Positions 1 through 9,250 of a DNA stretch of 64,000 nt are shown piece after piece (position 1 is the stretch's first letter; each line of letters opens with the position of its first letter). The position numbers were made by a program, and so were the translations under genes. The notes below the pieces were generated by a model, which saw nothing but the letters and a program-made list of their open reading frames with translations, was not told where the DNA came from and ran no database searches. The stretch spans positions 177,193-241,192 of the forward strand of contig NZ_SLZN01000003.1 of assembly GCF_004346035.1 (NCBI RefSeq), read 5' to 3'. Source of the DNA: Acidomonas methanolica. GTDB taxonomy: Bacteria; Pseudomonadota; Alphaproteobacteria; Acetobacterales; Acetobacteraceae.

Positions 1-1321
1 CTTTCGCCGGTTCCGCGCCCTGATAGGTCACGCGCCAGATCCGCCCGTGGAGATCGTCGGAAATGAAGAGCGCGCCGTCGGGCGAGGCGGCGAGGCCGGA
101 GGGACGGAAGGCGGCGCGTCCGGGTTCCATGTATTGTCCCGCGAAGCCGTCGGCGAACACGATCCAGTCGCCCGAGGGCTTGCCGTGGGAGAGCGGCTGG
201 AAGACGACGTTATAGCCGCCCTGCCGCATGGGCGAGCGGTTCCATGACCCGTGGAACGCGATGAAGGCCCCGCCCCGATAGGCCGCCGGGAAGGCGGGCG
301 CGTTGTCGATCAGCAGGTCGTTGGGGCCCCAATGCGCCGGGAAGGCGGCGACGGGCAGAGATTTCGTCGCGCACACGCCCTGTTTGTGGCCGCCATCCCC
401 GCCATATTCCGGCCCGAGGACGAGTTGCTTGCGCAGCCCGTCATAATAGCATTCCGGCCAGCCGAAATCGGCGTTCTGTTTCAACGCGACGAGTTCCTCG
501 GCGGGCAGCTCGGCGCTCTGCGTCGGCGTGTAGAGTTTCGGCCAGTTCTGCCAGAGCTGGTCGCGGCCGTGCTGCGTCGCATAGAGCTGTCCGTCGGCGT
601 CGAAGGCGAGGCCCTCGCCGTTGCGCAGGCCGGTTGCGTAGCGCGCCGCCGGGGAAAAGACCTGCCCGGTGGCGTTGGCATCGTAGCGCCAGATGCCGCC
701 GCGCGTTTCGGCCTCGGTGCAGGGGGTGAGGCCCTTCGACCCCTCCATGCGGTTCTTCGCCTGGCAGGCATTCGTCGCGGTGCCGGAATCGAGGAAGATC
801 GTCCCCCTGGAATCGATGATGAACGGATGCATCGGGTGGTCGCCCGTCAGGGGCATGCCGGAGAGCACGATGTCATATCGCGCATCCGGCGCGATCGCGC
901 CCGGCGGCAGGCGGAAGCGGACGATCCTGTCGTTCTCCTCGGCGTAGATCGCGCCGTTGTAATAGGCGATGCCCGTGCCGCCGGCGGAGCCTTCGGCGAT
1001 TCCGTCGCCGAAACGCTGGATCGTGTCGGCGTGGCCGGTCTGATGCGTGTCCTGCAGGGCGATGAGGAATCCGCCCGGCGGCACCGCTTCATCGCGATAA
1101 TACCTGCCGCTCCAGGTGTTGACGTAGAGCACGCCGTTCGGGGCCATGACCATGTGGCGCACATGGCCGAGATGATCCGCGAAGATCGTCGCGCAGAAGC
1201 CGGGCGACAGGCTGAGGCCGCCGGTCGCGCACTGGTCGTCCGCCCTGGCGGGGGTCGACGCGGCCACCAGAACGAGGCTTCCGGCCAGGATGGCGGCGAA
1301 GGTCGGGAGATGTCGGGTCAT
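1..1321 (-). CDS. Exported sorbosone/sugar dehydrogenase-like beta-propeller protein (C-terminus outside window)
   Basis: The frame opens at ATG 1321 and runs without a stop to the left edge, giving about 440 residues with the C-terminus missing. The N-terminus has a hydrophobic signal peptide ending in TPARA. Blocks such as NADFGWPECYYDG, GPEYGGDGGHKQGV, AFHGSWNRSP and SDDLHGRIWRV are typical of the L-sorbosone dehydrogenase/PQQ-dependent sugar dehydrogenase beta-propeller family, which oxidises sugars or aldoses in the periplasm. It lies 20 bp downstream of the SMP-30-like gene on the same strand, so the two are probably co-transcribed. A dehydrogenase paired with a lactonase would make sense, but the substrate is inferred only. 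Family assignment is fairly safe. Confidence 0.8.
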   Translation of the reverse strand, partial: MTRHLPTFAAILAGSLVLVAASTPARADDQCATGGLSLSPGFCATIFADHLGHVRHMVMAPNGVLYVNTWSGRYYRDEAVPPGGFLIALQDTHQTGHADTIQRFGDGIAEGSAGGTGIAYYNGAIYAEENDRIVRFRLPPGAIAPDARYDIVLSGMPLTGDHPMHPFIIDSRGTIFLDSGTATNACQAKNRMEGSKGLTPCTEAETRGGIWRYDANATGQVFSPAARYATGLRNGEGLAFDADGQLYATQHGRDQLWQNWPKLYTPTQSAELPAEELVALKQNADFGWPECYYDGLRKQLVLGPEYGGDGGHKQGVCATKSLPVAAFPAHWGPNDLLIDNAPAFPAAYRGGAFIAFHGSWNRSPMRQGGYNVVFQPLSHGKPSGDWIVFADGFAGQYMEPGRAAFRPSGLAASPDGALFISDDLHGRIWRVTYQGAEPAK

Positions 1322-1341
1322 GAAAGATTTCCTGCGGAATT

Positions 1342-2340
1342 TCAGGGCGTCTGCTGCGTCGCGAGTGGAACGGCGACAAGGCGGAAGGGCAGGACGGGAT
1401 TGGGCGGCGACTGCCCGAACAGGCGGGGAAGCTGGCCCTCCGACACCCAGGCCGTGCCGTTCGTCTCGGTGACGCCTGTCGGGTTGAGCAGCGCATCGCG
1501 CAAGGTGGTGATCTGGACGTCGTCGCCGTCGATCGCCATGCGGTCGAGCCGCCCGGCGCCCTCGATGAGCAGGAAACCGCCGCCGCTCGTGCGCCGCAAC
1601 CCGTCGGCCAGAACCAGCGGCCGGGAAGGGCGCAGGCGCTCGACGCGGAGCGGCCTGCCGTCCTTCATCACCACGCGCAGGAGGGTCGCGGTGTTGAAGG
1701 TGTCGACATAGAGATTGCCGTCGGCCCCGAAGGCGATGCCATCGAGCCCCGCGCCGGTTTTGGGGGGTGTGAAGAGCGGGGAGGTCAGCCAGATCGTCAG
1801 CTTGCGCGTGACCGGGTCGAGTCGCAGGATCTGCGGCTTCGCCGAATTCGTCACGTAGAGCGCTCCGTCCGGGCCGACGGTGCTGTCATTGCAGAGATTG
1901 CCGTCGCCGGGAAAACGCGCGCTGATGAGGCCGAGGCCGGTATGGAGGTCGAACCCCTTGATCCAGCTTCCGGTAGCGTTGCCGGGCGTGGAAATGCCAC
2001 GGGCGGACAGGTCGTTCGAGCAGGCCCAGAGGAGACCGGCCTTTTCATCCGCGAACACGCCGAAAATCGAGCGGGTGCCGAAGGTGCCGGGCTTGATCCA
2101 GAGTTCCGCCTGTGCCGCGCCCGGCTTGGCGCGGAAGATGCCGCCCGAGGCGAGGCTTCCGGCGAAGAGCGTGCCATCCGACAGGGACGTCACGCTTTCG
2201 GGGAAGACCAGCGGGCCGGGCAGGATGACGGACTCGGCCGCCCTTGCGCCGCCGGGCCCGAGAAACGCGAAAAGGAGAGATGCGCAAAAGAAAAACGCAC
2301 GGAGGAGAGGCGTCCGGGGGCAAGGAAAGCGCGGGCGCAT
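1342..2340 (-). CDS. Exported SMP-30/gluconolactonase-like beta-propeller protein
   Basis: This 332-residue protein has a clear signal peptide (hydrophobic stretch around residues 14-29, cleavage after GGARA). The body contains repeated propeller blades such as GPDGALYVTNSAK and GIAFGADGNLYVDTFN, as in SMP-30/gluconolactonase/NHL-type proteins. Enzymes of this group often hydrolyse sugar lactones in the periplasm. ATG 2340 is chosen because it places the signal peptide at the N-terminus. The open frame continues upstream (ATG 2388, 2430), but those starts add a hydrophilic leader before the signal sequence. It is first in a probable two-gene unit with the sugar dehydrogenase-like gene. The lactonase activity is inferred from family and neighbour. 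Confidence 0.75.
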   Translation of the reverse strand: MRPRFPCPRTPLLRAFFFCASLLFAFLGPGGARAAESVILPGPLVFPESVTSLSDGTLFAGSLASGGIFRAKPGAAQAELWIKPGTFGTRSIFGVFADEKAGLLWACSNDLSARGISTPGNATGSWIKGFDLHTGLGLISARFPGDGNLCNDSTVGPDGALYVTNSAKPQILRLDPVTRKLTIWLTSPLFTPPKTGAGLDGIAFGADGNLYVDTFNTATLLRVVMKDGRPLRVERLRPSRPLVLADGLRRTSGGGFLLIEGAGRLDRMAIDGDDVQITTLRDALLNPTGVTETNGTAWVSEGQLPRLFGQSPPNPVLPFRLVAVPLATQQTP

Positions 2341-2689
2341 GCTCCCCGCGACGAAACCCGATCCGTTCGAGAAGGGATGCTTTCTCATTTCCGATTGTCC
2401 CGATCCGCTCTCACATCTTTTGAAAAACATAACTTTCGGCGTCCGTAACGTCCCGGAAGTGTACCCCCGGGCGCGCGTCATGCGCCAGATAAAACAGCAG
2501 CAGGCATGCTCTGGTTTGATTTTCAGGGTCCGCCCGAACCCGTCCCGCGTGACGGCGCTTCCGGGACCGGCCGCGCGGGTCTCTTGATCTGTATCAACGA
2601 AGCGGAAAGGCGGGTCTTCTATACCGGAATTGAGGATTGGACGAAGAGGCCGCCCGATTGAGGGCGGCGATGAAGAAAGGGCTTTTCCT
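2341..2689. promoter_or_regulatory. Divergent intergenic region between lactonase-like gene and alcohol dehydrogenase
   Basis: About 350 bases separate two divergently transcribed genes, so promoters for both should lie here. No convincing gene or RNA is visible. Open frames in the region are extensions of the flanking genes and lack family similarity. A GAAAGG ribosome binding site at 2675-2680 serves the start at 2690. Confidence 0.4.
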
Positions 2690-3748
2690 ATGGTCGCGCC
2701 TGTTCCCACCATGATGAAAGCGGCGGTCGTCAAGGCGTTTGGCGCGCCCTTGAGTATCGAGACGGTGCCTGTCCCGTCCATCGGCCGGCATCAGGTTCTG
2801 GTGCGCATGATGACGTGTGGCGTCTGTCATACGGATCTGCACGCCGCGCGGGGGGACTGGCCGGTCAAGCCGGGTCTGCCCTTCATCCCCGGTCATGAAG
2901 GTGTCGGCGAGATCGTCGCGGCGGGCGACGACGTGCGCTGGGTGAAGCCCGGCGATATCGTGGGCGTGCCCTGGCTGCACGCCGCCTGCGGGCATTGTCC
3001 GCATTGTCTCGGCGGGTGGGAGACGCTGTGCGAGGGGCAGCAGGATACGGGGTATTCTGTGAATGGCTGCTTCGCCGAATATGTCGTCGCGGAGGCGGAT
3101 TATGTGGCGCGGATTCCGCCGGGTGTCGATCTGCTGGAGATCGCGCCGGTGCTCTGCGCCGGGGTGACGGTCTACAAGGGGTTGAAGATGACCGACACCA
3201 AGCCGGGCGACTGGGTGGTCGTGGCGGGTGTGGGCGGCCTGGGGCAGATGGCGGTGCAGTTCGGCGTCGCCATGGGGCGGAATGTGATCGCCCTCGATAT
3301 CGACGACGGCAAGCTCGCCACGGCCAGAGCGCTCGGAGCCGCGCATTGCATCAACGCGGAGACGCAGGACCCGGGGGCGGAGATCCGGAAGCGCGTCGGC
3401 GGCGCGCATGGCGTGTTGGTGACGGCTGTTTCCCTGCGTGCTTTTTCACAGACGATGTGTTATGTCCGTCGCGGGGGCACGATCGTGCTGACGGGTTTGC
3501 CGCCGGGCGAATTCCCGATCTCGGTCTTCGACATGGTGATGGCCGGCGTCACGATACGCGGCTCCATCGTGGGAACCCGTCTCGACATGATCGAGGCGCT
3601 GTCGTTTTTCGCGGAAGGCAAGATCAGGGCCGTCGTCAAACCGGACAGGCTGGAGAACATCAACCGGATTTTCACAGCTCTCGACGAGGGTAAGGTCGAG
3701 GGGCGCATCGTCCTCGATTTCCGCGGGAAGACGTCAGACACGGCCTGA
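2690..3748 (+). CDS. adhP: Zinc-dependent alcohol dehydrogenase, AdhP type
   Basis: A medium-chain NAD-dependent alcohol dehydrogenase of 352 residues. Visible motifs are the catalytic-zinc segment CGVCHTDLH (from Cys43) and GHEGVGEIV (from His69), the structural-zinc cysteines at 100, 103, 106 and 114 (CGHCPHCLGGWETLC), and the NAD-binding GVGGLGQMAVQ near residue 190. It oxidises or reduces primary alcohols and aldehydes in the cytoplasm. ATG 2690 has a GAAAGG site nine bases upstream; the internal ATGs at 2711/2714 match the usual family N-terminus and are alternatives. An aldehyde dehydrogenase follows 44 bp downstream, so the pair could carry an alcohol through aldehyde to acid. Confidence 0.9.
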   Translation: MVAPVPTMMKAAVVKAFGAPLSIETVPVPSIGRHQVLVRMMTCGVCHTDLHAARGDWPVKPGLPFIPGHEGVGEIVAAGDDVRWVKPGDIVGVPWLHAACGHCPHCLGGWETLCEGQQDTGYSVNGCFAEYVVAEADYVARIPPGVDLLEIAPVLCAGVTVYKGLKMTDTKPGDWVVVAGVGGLGQMAVQFGVAMGRNVIALDIDDGKLATARALGAAHCINAETQDPGAEIRKRVGGAHGVLVTAVSLRAFSQTMCYVRRGGTIVLTGLPPGEFPISVFDMVMAGVTIRGSIVGTRLDMIEALSFFAEGKIRAVVKPDRLENINRIFTALDEGKVEGRIVLDFRGKTSDTA

Positions 3749-3792
3749 AACGGGCCGAACCTAAACATCATCAGCAAGAGATCCATCTCACT

Positions 3793-5184
3793 ATGGCTTA
3801 TGCAACGACCACGCCGTTCACCGGCGAGACGATCAAGGTATTCGCGGATGCGACGGATCAGGAGATCGATCTGGCTCTCGAGCAGACCGATCGCGCCTTC
3901 CGGTCCTGGAGGCACAGCGCCTTCGCCCGGCGCGCTGAAGTCATGCACAATGCGGCCGCCATTCTGCGGCGCGACATCGACCGTTACGCCCGGCTGCTGA
4001 CGCTGGAGATGGGCAAGCTCTTCGCCGAGGCGAAGGCGGAGACCGAGCTTTCGGCGGCGATCTTCGAGTATTACGCGCTGAATGCCGAGGCGCTGCTCGT
4101 GCCTGACATCCTGCCCGTCGCCTCGAGGGACGAAGGGCGCGCGCGCATCGTCTATGAGCCCGAGGGCGTGATCCTCGCCATCGAGCCGTGGAACTTCCCC
4201 TTCTATCAGGTCGCCCGCATCATCGCGCCGCAGCTCTCGGCGGGGAACACGGTGTTGCTCAAGCACGCCTCGAACGTGCCGCAATGCGCCCTGGCCATGG
4301 AGAGTCTGATGGTCGAGGCGGGGCTGCCGGAGGGCGGGTTCCGCAACATCTTTCCGACCCGCGGCCAGTTGGCCCGGATCATCGCCGATCCGCGCGTGCG
4401 CGGCGTGGCGCTGACGGGGTCGGAGGGCGCCGGGGCGACGGTCGCGTCGCAGGCCGGGCAGGCGCTGAAGAAGACGACGATGGAACTCGGCGGGGCCGAC
4501 GCCTTCGTGGTGCTGAACGACGCCGATCTGGAAAAGACCGTGAAATGGGCCGTGTTCGGGCGGCACTGGAATGCCGGTCAGGTCTGTGTCTCGTCCAAGC
4601 GCATGATCATCGAGGACGGGGTCTATGACGACTTCCTCGATCTCTATCGCAAGGGCGTGCGGGAATTGCGGATGGGCGATCCGATGGCGGCCGAGACCTC
4701 GCTCGCGCCGCTGTCCTCGGCCGGTGCCGCCGCCGATCTGAAGAAGCAGCTCGGGGAAGCGATCGGCCATGGCGCGCAGGCGGAGACGATCGCCCTCGAC
4801 ATGCCGGAACAGGGCAGCTTCGCGCAGCCGACCATCCTGACCGGGATCGACGGGCAGAATCCGGCGCGGCACATGGAGTTCTTCGGTCCGGTCTCGATGC
4901 TGTTCCGCGCGGCGGATCTGGAGGACGCCGTCCGCATCGCCAATGACACGCCCTACGGCCTCGGCGGCTCGGTGTTCACCAGGGACACGGAGAAGGGCGT
5001 GGAGGTCGCGCGGCGGATCGACACGGGCATGGTCTATGTCAACCATCCGACCATGGTGAAGGCGGACCTGCCGTTCGGCGGCGTGAAGCGGTCCGGTTTC
5101 GGGCGCGAACTGATCGGGCTCGGCATCAAGGAATTCGTCAATGCCAAGCTGATCGATGTGGTGGACATCGATGCGCCGTTCTGA
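3793..5184 (+). CDS. NAD(P)-dependent aldehyde dehydrogenase (succinate-semialdehyde dehydrogenase-like)
   Basis: A full-length ALDH-superfamily enzyme of 463 residues. The cofactor/active-site segment EPWNFPFYQ, the general-base glutamate in MELGGADAF and the catalytic cysteine in NAGQVCVSSKR are all present, as is the C-terminal LPFGGVKRSGFGRE. The lack of a long N-terminal region and overall pattern resemble the succinate-semialdehyde dehydrogenase (GabD/Sad) branch, but substrate cannot be read from sequence. It follows the alcohol dehydrogenase on the same strand after 44 bp and ends at a strong hairpin, so the two are probably one transcription unit. Confidence 0.88.
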   Translation: MAYATTTPFTGETIKVFADATDQEIDLALEQTDRAFRSWRHSAFARRAEVMHNAAAILRRDIDRYARLLTLEMGKLFAEAKAETELSAAIFEYYALNAEALLVPDILPVASRDEGRARIVYEPEGVILAIEPWNFPFYQVARIIAPQLSAGNTVLLKHASNVPQCALAMESLMVEAGLPEGGFRNIFPTRGQLARIIADPRVRGVALTGSEGAGATVASQAGQALKKTTMELGGADAFVVLNDADLEKTVKWAVFGRHWNAGQVCVSSKRMIIEDGVYDDFLDLYRKGVRELRMGDPMAAETSLAPLSSAGAAADLKKQLGEAIGHGAQAETIALDMPEQGSFAQPTILTGIDGQNPARHMEFFGPVSMLFRAADLEDAVRIANDTPYGLGGSVFTRDTEKGVEVARRIDTGMVYVNHPTMVKADLPFGGVKRSGFGRELIGLGIKEFVNAKLIDVVDIDAPF

Positions 5185-5190
5185 CGGATG

Positions 5191-5212
5191 GGAGGGGGCT
5201 TGGTCCCCCTCC
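5191..5212. terminator. Hairpin between convergent genes
   Basis: A perfect 8-bp stem (GGAGGGGG / CCCCCTCC) with a 6-base loop lies just after the aldehyde dehydrogenase stop and before the end of the convergent YoaK-like gene. No long U-tract follows. It probably acts as a terminator in both directions. Confidence 0.6.
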
Positions 5213-5224
5213 TTCCAGCCGTCC

Positions 5225-5986
5225 TCAGACGGGCTTCGTCGTGTTCTCCGCAGGAGGCGCGGGGGGCGACGCGGCGTCCCGCTTCGGGGATTTCGCGGTC
5301 GGCAAGGCCAGGGCGACGAGCAGGGCGGCCACGCCCAGCAGGAAGGTCGGGCCCAGCCGGGCATAGCTGAACGCGCCCGCGATTCCGCCGAGGGCGAAGG
5401 CGCAGACGATGCCGAGATGCAGGCGCAGGCGTTCGGCAAGCTGCGCGCGGCGTTCCCGCGCCGTCGGGTCGCCGCGGATGGCGAGCCAGTCGGCGAGGGC
5501 GATGCCGACATCGGTGAGCATGCCCGTCATATGCGTCGTCCGCACCCGCGCGCCGGAAATGCGGGTGACGGTGGCGTTCTGCAATCCCATGAGAAAGCTC
5601 AGCCCGAAGGCCAGCGTGTCCTGGCGCTCGATGGCGGGGAGCGCGAGGTCGAACGCGCCGAGCAGGGCGAGCAGGGCGGCTTCGAGCAGAATGTCCCAGG
5701 CATAGATCGAGGCCGCGTTGCGGCGGCGGCCGAGATTGACGAGAACCGTCGCCACGACGGCGCCGGACACGAAAGCGGCGAGAAGACCGGCATAGGACAG
5801 GGCGACGGCCAGCGCCCCGTCATGGACCGAGGTGCTGAGCGCCGAGAGGTTGCCGGTCATGTTGGCCGAATAATAGCCGACGGCGAAGAAGCCCGCGGCG
5901 TTCACGGCGCCGGCCACGGCGGCGAGGGAGCAGCCGAGTTTCCAGTCCGCTGCGAAGCTCCGTCCGGCGCCTTCCTGTCGCAGCAT
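5225..5986 (-). CDS. YoaK/DUF1275 family integral membrane protein
   Basis: A 253-residue protein with about six hydrophobic segments. The family signature is visible at the N-terminus (AVNAAGFFAVGYYSANMTGN) and in the centre (GLQNATVTRISGARVRTTHMTG). This matches the YoaK/DUF1275 family of inner-membrane proteins, whose function is not established. The C-terminal tail is proline- and alanine-rich and probably cytoplasmic. It lies 7 bp downstream of the UPF0262 gene on the same strand, so the two are likely co-transcribed. Confidence 0.85.
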   Translation of the reverse strand: MLRQEGAGRSFAADWKLGCSLAAVAGAVNAAGFFAVGYYSANMTGNLSALSTSVHDGALAVALSYAGLLAAFVSGAVVATVLVNLGRRRNAASIYAWDILLEAALLALLGAFDLALPAIERQDTLAFGLSFLMGLQNATVTRISGARVRTTHMTGMLTDVGIALADWLAIRGDPTARERRAQLAERLRLHLGIVCAFALGGIAGAFSYARLGPTFLLGVAALLVALALPTAKSPKRDAASPPAPPAENTTKPV

Positions 5987-5993
5987 GACGCGT

Positions 5994-6491
5994 TCAGTCC
6001 CGGGCGGCCATGACGCAGATCAGGGAAAAGAGGCGGCGGGCCGTGTCGAAATCCATGGCGACCTGCCCCTCCAGCATGGCGCGGAGTTCGGCCGCCGCCT
6101 CGTCATGCAGGGCGCGGCGGCCGAAATCCATCGCGCGGATACGGATGGGATTCCCCTCCGCGATCGCCTCCGCGTATGATTCGACCGTGAGATTGTAGTC
6201 CTTGATCAGGCGCCGCAACGGTGCGAGGGAAATCGGCAGGCGCAGGCGGGGCGCGTCCTCGGCGTCCCGGACGTCGAAGACCAGCTTTCCCGCCTGACGG
6301 GCGAGGTGGAGGATGAATGGGCCGTCAAGGCCGCCCGGCTGGAACGAGCCGGTGGAGATGAGATCCCTGACGGCCTGTTGCCGGTCGCGCCGACGTTCTT
6401 CAAGCACCGGCATGTCGCCTGACATGGCGTCCAGCACGACGTCGAGCAACGCGTCTGTTCGTGAGGGTCGGGGTGAGATCGTGTCAGCCAT
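5994..6491 (-). CDS. UPF0262 family protein
   Basis: A 165-residue soluble protein. The segment RRLIKDYNLTVESYAEAI and the ending with paired alanine/glutamate helices (HDEAAAELRAMLEG) are those of UPF0262, a conserved alphaproteobacterial family of unknown function. There is no signal peptide or membrane segment. The ATG at 6491 gives the expected family length. The YoaK-like gene follows 7 bp downstream. The divergent ppdK begins about 90 bp upstream, so both promoters share that short gap. Confidence 0.85.
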   Translation of the reverse strand: MADTISPRPSRTDALLDVVLDAMSGDMPVLEERRRDRQQAVRDLISTGSFQPGGLDGPFILHLARQAGKLVFDVRDAEDAPRLRLPISLAPLRRLIKDYNLTVESYAEAIAEGNPIRIRAMDFGRRALHDEAAAELRAMLEGQVAMDFDTARRLFSLICVMAARD

Positions 6492-6579
6492 CGCGGCGCG
6501 AGATTAGGCCGATGGCGCATTTACACAAGGCTTCAGGTCAGGAGAAGCCTTGCCCGGAAGAGGGTGGATGGAGAAGAGC

Positions 6580-9246
6580 ATGACGAAGTGGGTCTACGGT
6601 TTCGGTTCGCAGGTGAACGAGGGCCATGCCGGGATGAAGGCTCTGCTGGGCGGGAAGGGGGCGAATCTGGCCGAGATGGCGGGGATCGGGCTGCCCGTTC
6701 CGCCCGGCTTCACGCTCACGACCGATGTCTGCGTGGCCTATTACCGCGACGGGCGGCGCTATCCTGACGGGCTGCGGACGCAGGTGGAGGACGCGCTGGC
6801 GCAGGTCGAGTCGCAGGTCGGCGCGCGGTTCGGCGATCCCTCCGGCCCGCTCCTCGTCTCGGTGCGCTCCGGCGCGCAGGTCTCCATGCCGGGCATGATG
6901 GATACGGTGCTGAATCTCGGACTGAACGACGAGACGGTGCGGGGTCTGGCGGTGCAGTCGGGCGACGAGCGCTTCGCCTGGGACAGCTATCGCCGCTTCA
7001 TCCAGATGTACGGCTCGGTGGTGCTGGGCATCTCGCATCATCTCTTCGAGGACGTGATCGAGGCGCGCAAATCCGCGCTCGACCTCACGGAGGACACGGA
7101 GCTTTCCGCCGCAGACTGGCGGGAGGTCGTCAGTTTCTATCAGGATATCGTGCGGCAGGAGACGGGCCAGGCTTTCCCGCAGACGCCGCGCGACCAGCTC
7201 TGGGGAGCGATCGGGGCGGTGTTCGGCTCCTGGATGAATCCGCGCGCCATCACCTATCGCCGCCTGCACGACATTCCCGCCGAATGGGGCACGGCCGTCA
7301 ACGTGCAGGCCATGGTCTTCGGCAATATGGGCGAGGATTGCGCGACCGGCGTGTGCTTCACCCGCGACCCGTCCACCGGCGAGAACGTGTTCTACGGCGA
7401 ATATCTGGTCAATGCGCAGGGCGAGGACGTGGTGGCGGGAATCCGCACGCCGCAACCCATGTCCGAGGCGCGGGCCAAGCCGGGCGAGATCTCGATGGAA
7501 AAGGCGCTGCCGGGCGCCTATGCCGAGCTTCTGCATGTGCGCGAGATGCTGGAAGCGCATTACCGCGACATGCAGGACATCGAGTTCACCGTCCAGCGCA
7601 ACACGCTCTACATGTTGCAGACCCGCACCGGGAAGCGCACGGCGGCGGCGGCGTTGCGGATCGCGGTGGACATGGCCGAGGCGGGACAGATTTCGCACGA
7701 GGAGGCGATCCTGCGCGTGCCGCCCGCGTCGCTCGACCAGTTGCTGCATCCGGCGCTCGACCCCGAGGCCGAGCGCGTGCGGATCGCGCGGGGGCTGCCG
7801 GCCTCGCCGGGCGCGGCGTCGGGCGCGCTGGTCTTCACCGCCGAGGAGGTGGAGGCGCGCGCGCTGAAGGGTGAGGACGTCATTCTCGCGCGGGTCGAGA
7901 CCAGTCCGGAGGACGTGCACGGGATGCATGCGGCGCGCGGCGTGCTGACGACCCGTGGCGGCATGACGAGTCATGCGGCGGTCGTGGCGCGCGGAATGGG
8001 GCGCGTCTGCGTCGCCGGGGCGGGCGATATCCGGATCGACTACAAGGCCGGGACGTTGACCGCGGACGGACATGTGCTGCGGCGGGGCGACTGGATCACG
8101 CTCGATGGCGGCACGGGCGAGGTGTTCCTCGGCAGGGTGGCGACGGTCGAGCCGCGGCTTTCCGGCGATTTCGCGACGCTGATGGGCTGGGCGGATTCCG
8201 TGCGGCGGCTGGGCGTGCGCGCGAACGCCGAGACGCCCGACGACGCGGCGACGGCGCGGCGCTTCGGCGCGGAGGGGATCGGCCTGTGCCGCACGGAGCA
8301 TATGTTCTTCGCCCCGGATCGCATCGGCGCGGTGCGCCGGATGATTCTGGCGCCGGACGCGGCCGGGCGGCGCGCGGCGCTGGATGATCTCATGCCGTTC
8401 CAGCGCGCGGATTTCGCGGCGCTGTTCCGCATCATGGCGGGGCTGCCGGTCACGGTGCGTCTGCTCGATCCGCCGCTGCACGAGTTCCTGCCGCATGGGG
8501 ACGCAGAGCTGGCCGAGGTGGCGCGGGGGCTGTCCCTGTCGCTGGAGGAGGCGCGCGCGCGGGTGGCGGCGCTGTCGGAGAGCAATCCCATGCTCGGCCA
8601 TCGCGGATGCCGTCTGGGCGTCACCGCGCCGGAAATCTATGCGATGCAGGTGCGCGCCGTGCTGGAGGCGGCGGTGGCGGTGGCGCGGGAGACGGGGGAG
8701 ATCGTGCGGCCGGAGATCATGATCCCGCTCGTCGGGATGGAGACGGAACTCGCCTATACGCGCGGCGAGGCCGAGAAGGTCGCGGCGGGCGTGGAAGGGC
8801 TGGACGGGCATGTCGACTACAGCATCGGCACCATGATCGAACTGCCGCGCGCCGCGCTGACGGCGGATCGCATCGCGGCCCATGCGGATTTCTTCTCCTT
8901 CGGCACCAACGACCTGACCCAGACGGTCTTCGGCCTGTCGCGCGACGATGCGGGGAGCTTCCTGCCGACTTATGTCGAGAAGGGTCTGCTGCCGAAAGAT
9001 CCGTTCGTCAGCATCGATTTCGAAGGGGTCGGCGAGATCGTCGCCATCGCCGCGCGCAAGGGGCGGCAGGTGAAGCCGACGCTGAAGATGGGCATTTGCG
9101 GCGAGCATGGGGGCGATCCGGCCTCCATCGCCTTCTGCGAAAAGATCGGCCTCGATTACGTCTCCTGCTCGCCCTATCGCGTCCCCGTCGCGCGGCTCGC
9201 CGCCGCGCAGGCGGCCCTGAAGGCGCGCCTGTCCGCCGAGGCGTGA
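6580..9246 (+). CDS. ppdK: Pyruvate, phosphate dikinase
   Basis: An 888-residue cytoplasmic enzyme that interconverts pyruvate, ATP and phosphate with PEP, AMP and diphosphate. It has the N-terminal nucleotide-binding domain (KGANLAEMAGIGLPVPPGF near residue 25), the swivelling phosphohistidine domain with TRGGMTSHAAVVARGMGR (His465), and the C-terminal PEP/pyruvate barrel with FGTNDLTQ and the catalytic cysteine in MGICGEHGGD (Cys840). ATG 6580 is preferred because GGAG lies six bases upstream and MTKWVYGFG is the usual N-terminus; ATG 6568 is an alternative. Four bases after the stop comes its regulatory kinase gene, so activity is probably controlled by phosphorylation. Confidence 0.96.
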   Translation: MTKWVYGFGSQVNEGHAGMKALLGGKGANLAEMAGIGLPVPPGFTLTTDVCVAYYRDGRRYPDGLRTQVEDALAQVESQVGARFGDPSGPLLVSVRSGAQVSMPGMMDTVLNLGLNDETVRGLAVQSGDERFAWDSYRRFIQMYGSVVLGISHHLFEDVIEARKSALDLTEDTELSAADWREVVSFYQDIVRQETGQAFPQTPRDQLWGAIGAVFGSWMNPRAITYRRLHDIPAEWGTAVNVQAMVFGNMGEDCATGVCFTRDPSTGENVFYGEYLVNAQGEDVVAGIRTPQPMSEARAKPGEISMEKALPGAYAELLHVREMLEAHYRDMQDIEFTVQRNTLYMLQTRTGKRTAAAALRIAVDMAEAGQISHEEAILRVPPASLDQLLHPALDPEAERVRIARGLPASPGAASGALVFTAEEVEARALKGEDVILARVETSPEDVHGMHAARGVLTTRGGMTSHAAVVARGMGRVCVAGAGDIRIDYKAGTLTADGHVLRRGDWITLDGGTGEVFLGRVATVEPRLSGDFATLMGWADSVRRLGVRANAETPDDAATARRFGAEGIGLCRTEHMFFAPDRIGAVRRMILAPDAAGRRAALDDLMPFQRADFAALFRIMAGLPVTVRLLDPPLHEFLPHGDAELAEVARGLSLSLEEARARVAALSESNPMLGHRGCRLGVTAPEIYAMQVRAVLEAAVAVARETGEIVRPEIMIPLVGMETELAYTRGEAEKVAAGVEGLDGHVDYSIGTMIELPRAALTADRIAAHADFFSFGTNDLTQTVFGLSRDDAGSFLPTYVEKGLLPKDPFVSIDFEGVGEIVAIAARKGRQVKPTLKMGICGEHGGDPASIAFCEKIGLDYVSCSPYRVPVARLAAAQAALKARLSAEA

Positions 9247-9250
9247 AGGG

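Noticed and set aside
251..1711. A 486-codon open frame on the plus strand
   Set aside because: It is antisense to the sugar-dehydrogenase-like gene, which has a signal peptide and family motifs but lacks a stop inside the window.
2341..2430. Upstream starts (2388, 2430) for the SMP-30-like gene
   Set aside because: They would put a hydrophilic leader before a clear signal peptide. ATG 2340 is the simpler start.
3460..5511. A 683-codon open frame on the minus strand
   Set aside because: It is antisense to the alcohol and aldehyde dehydrogenases, both with intact catalytic motifs.
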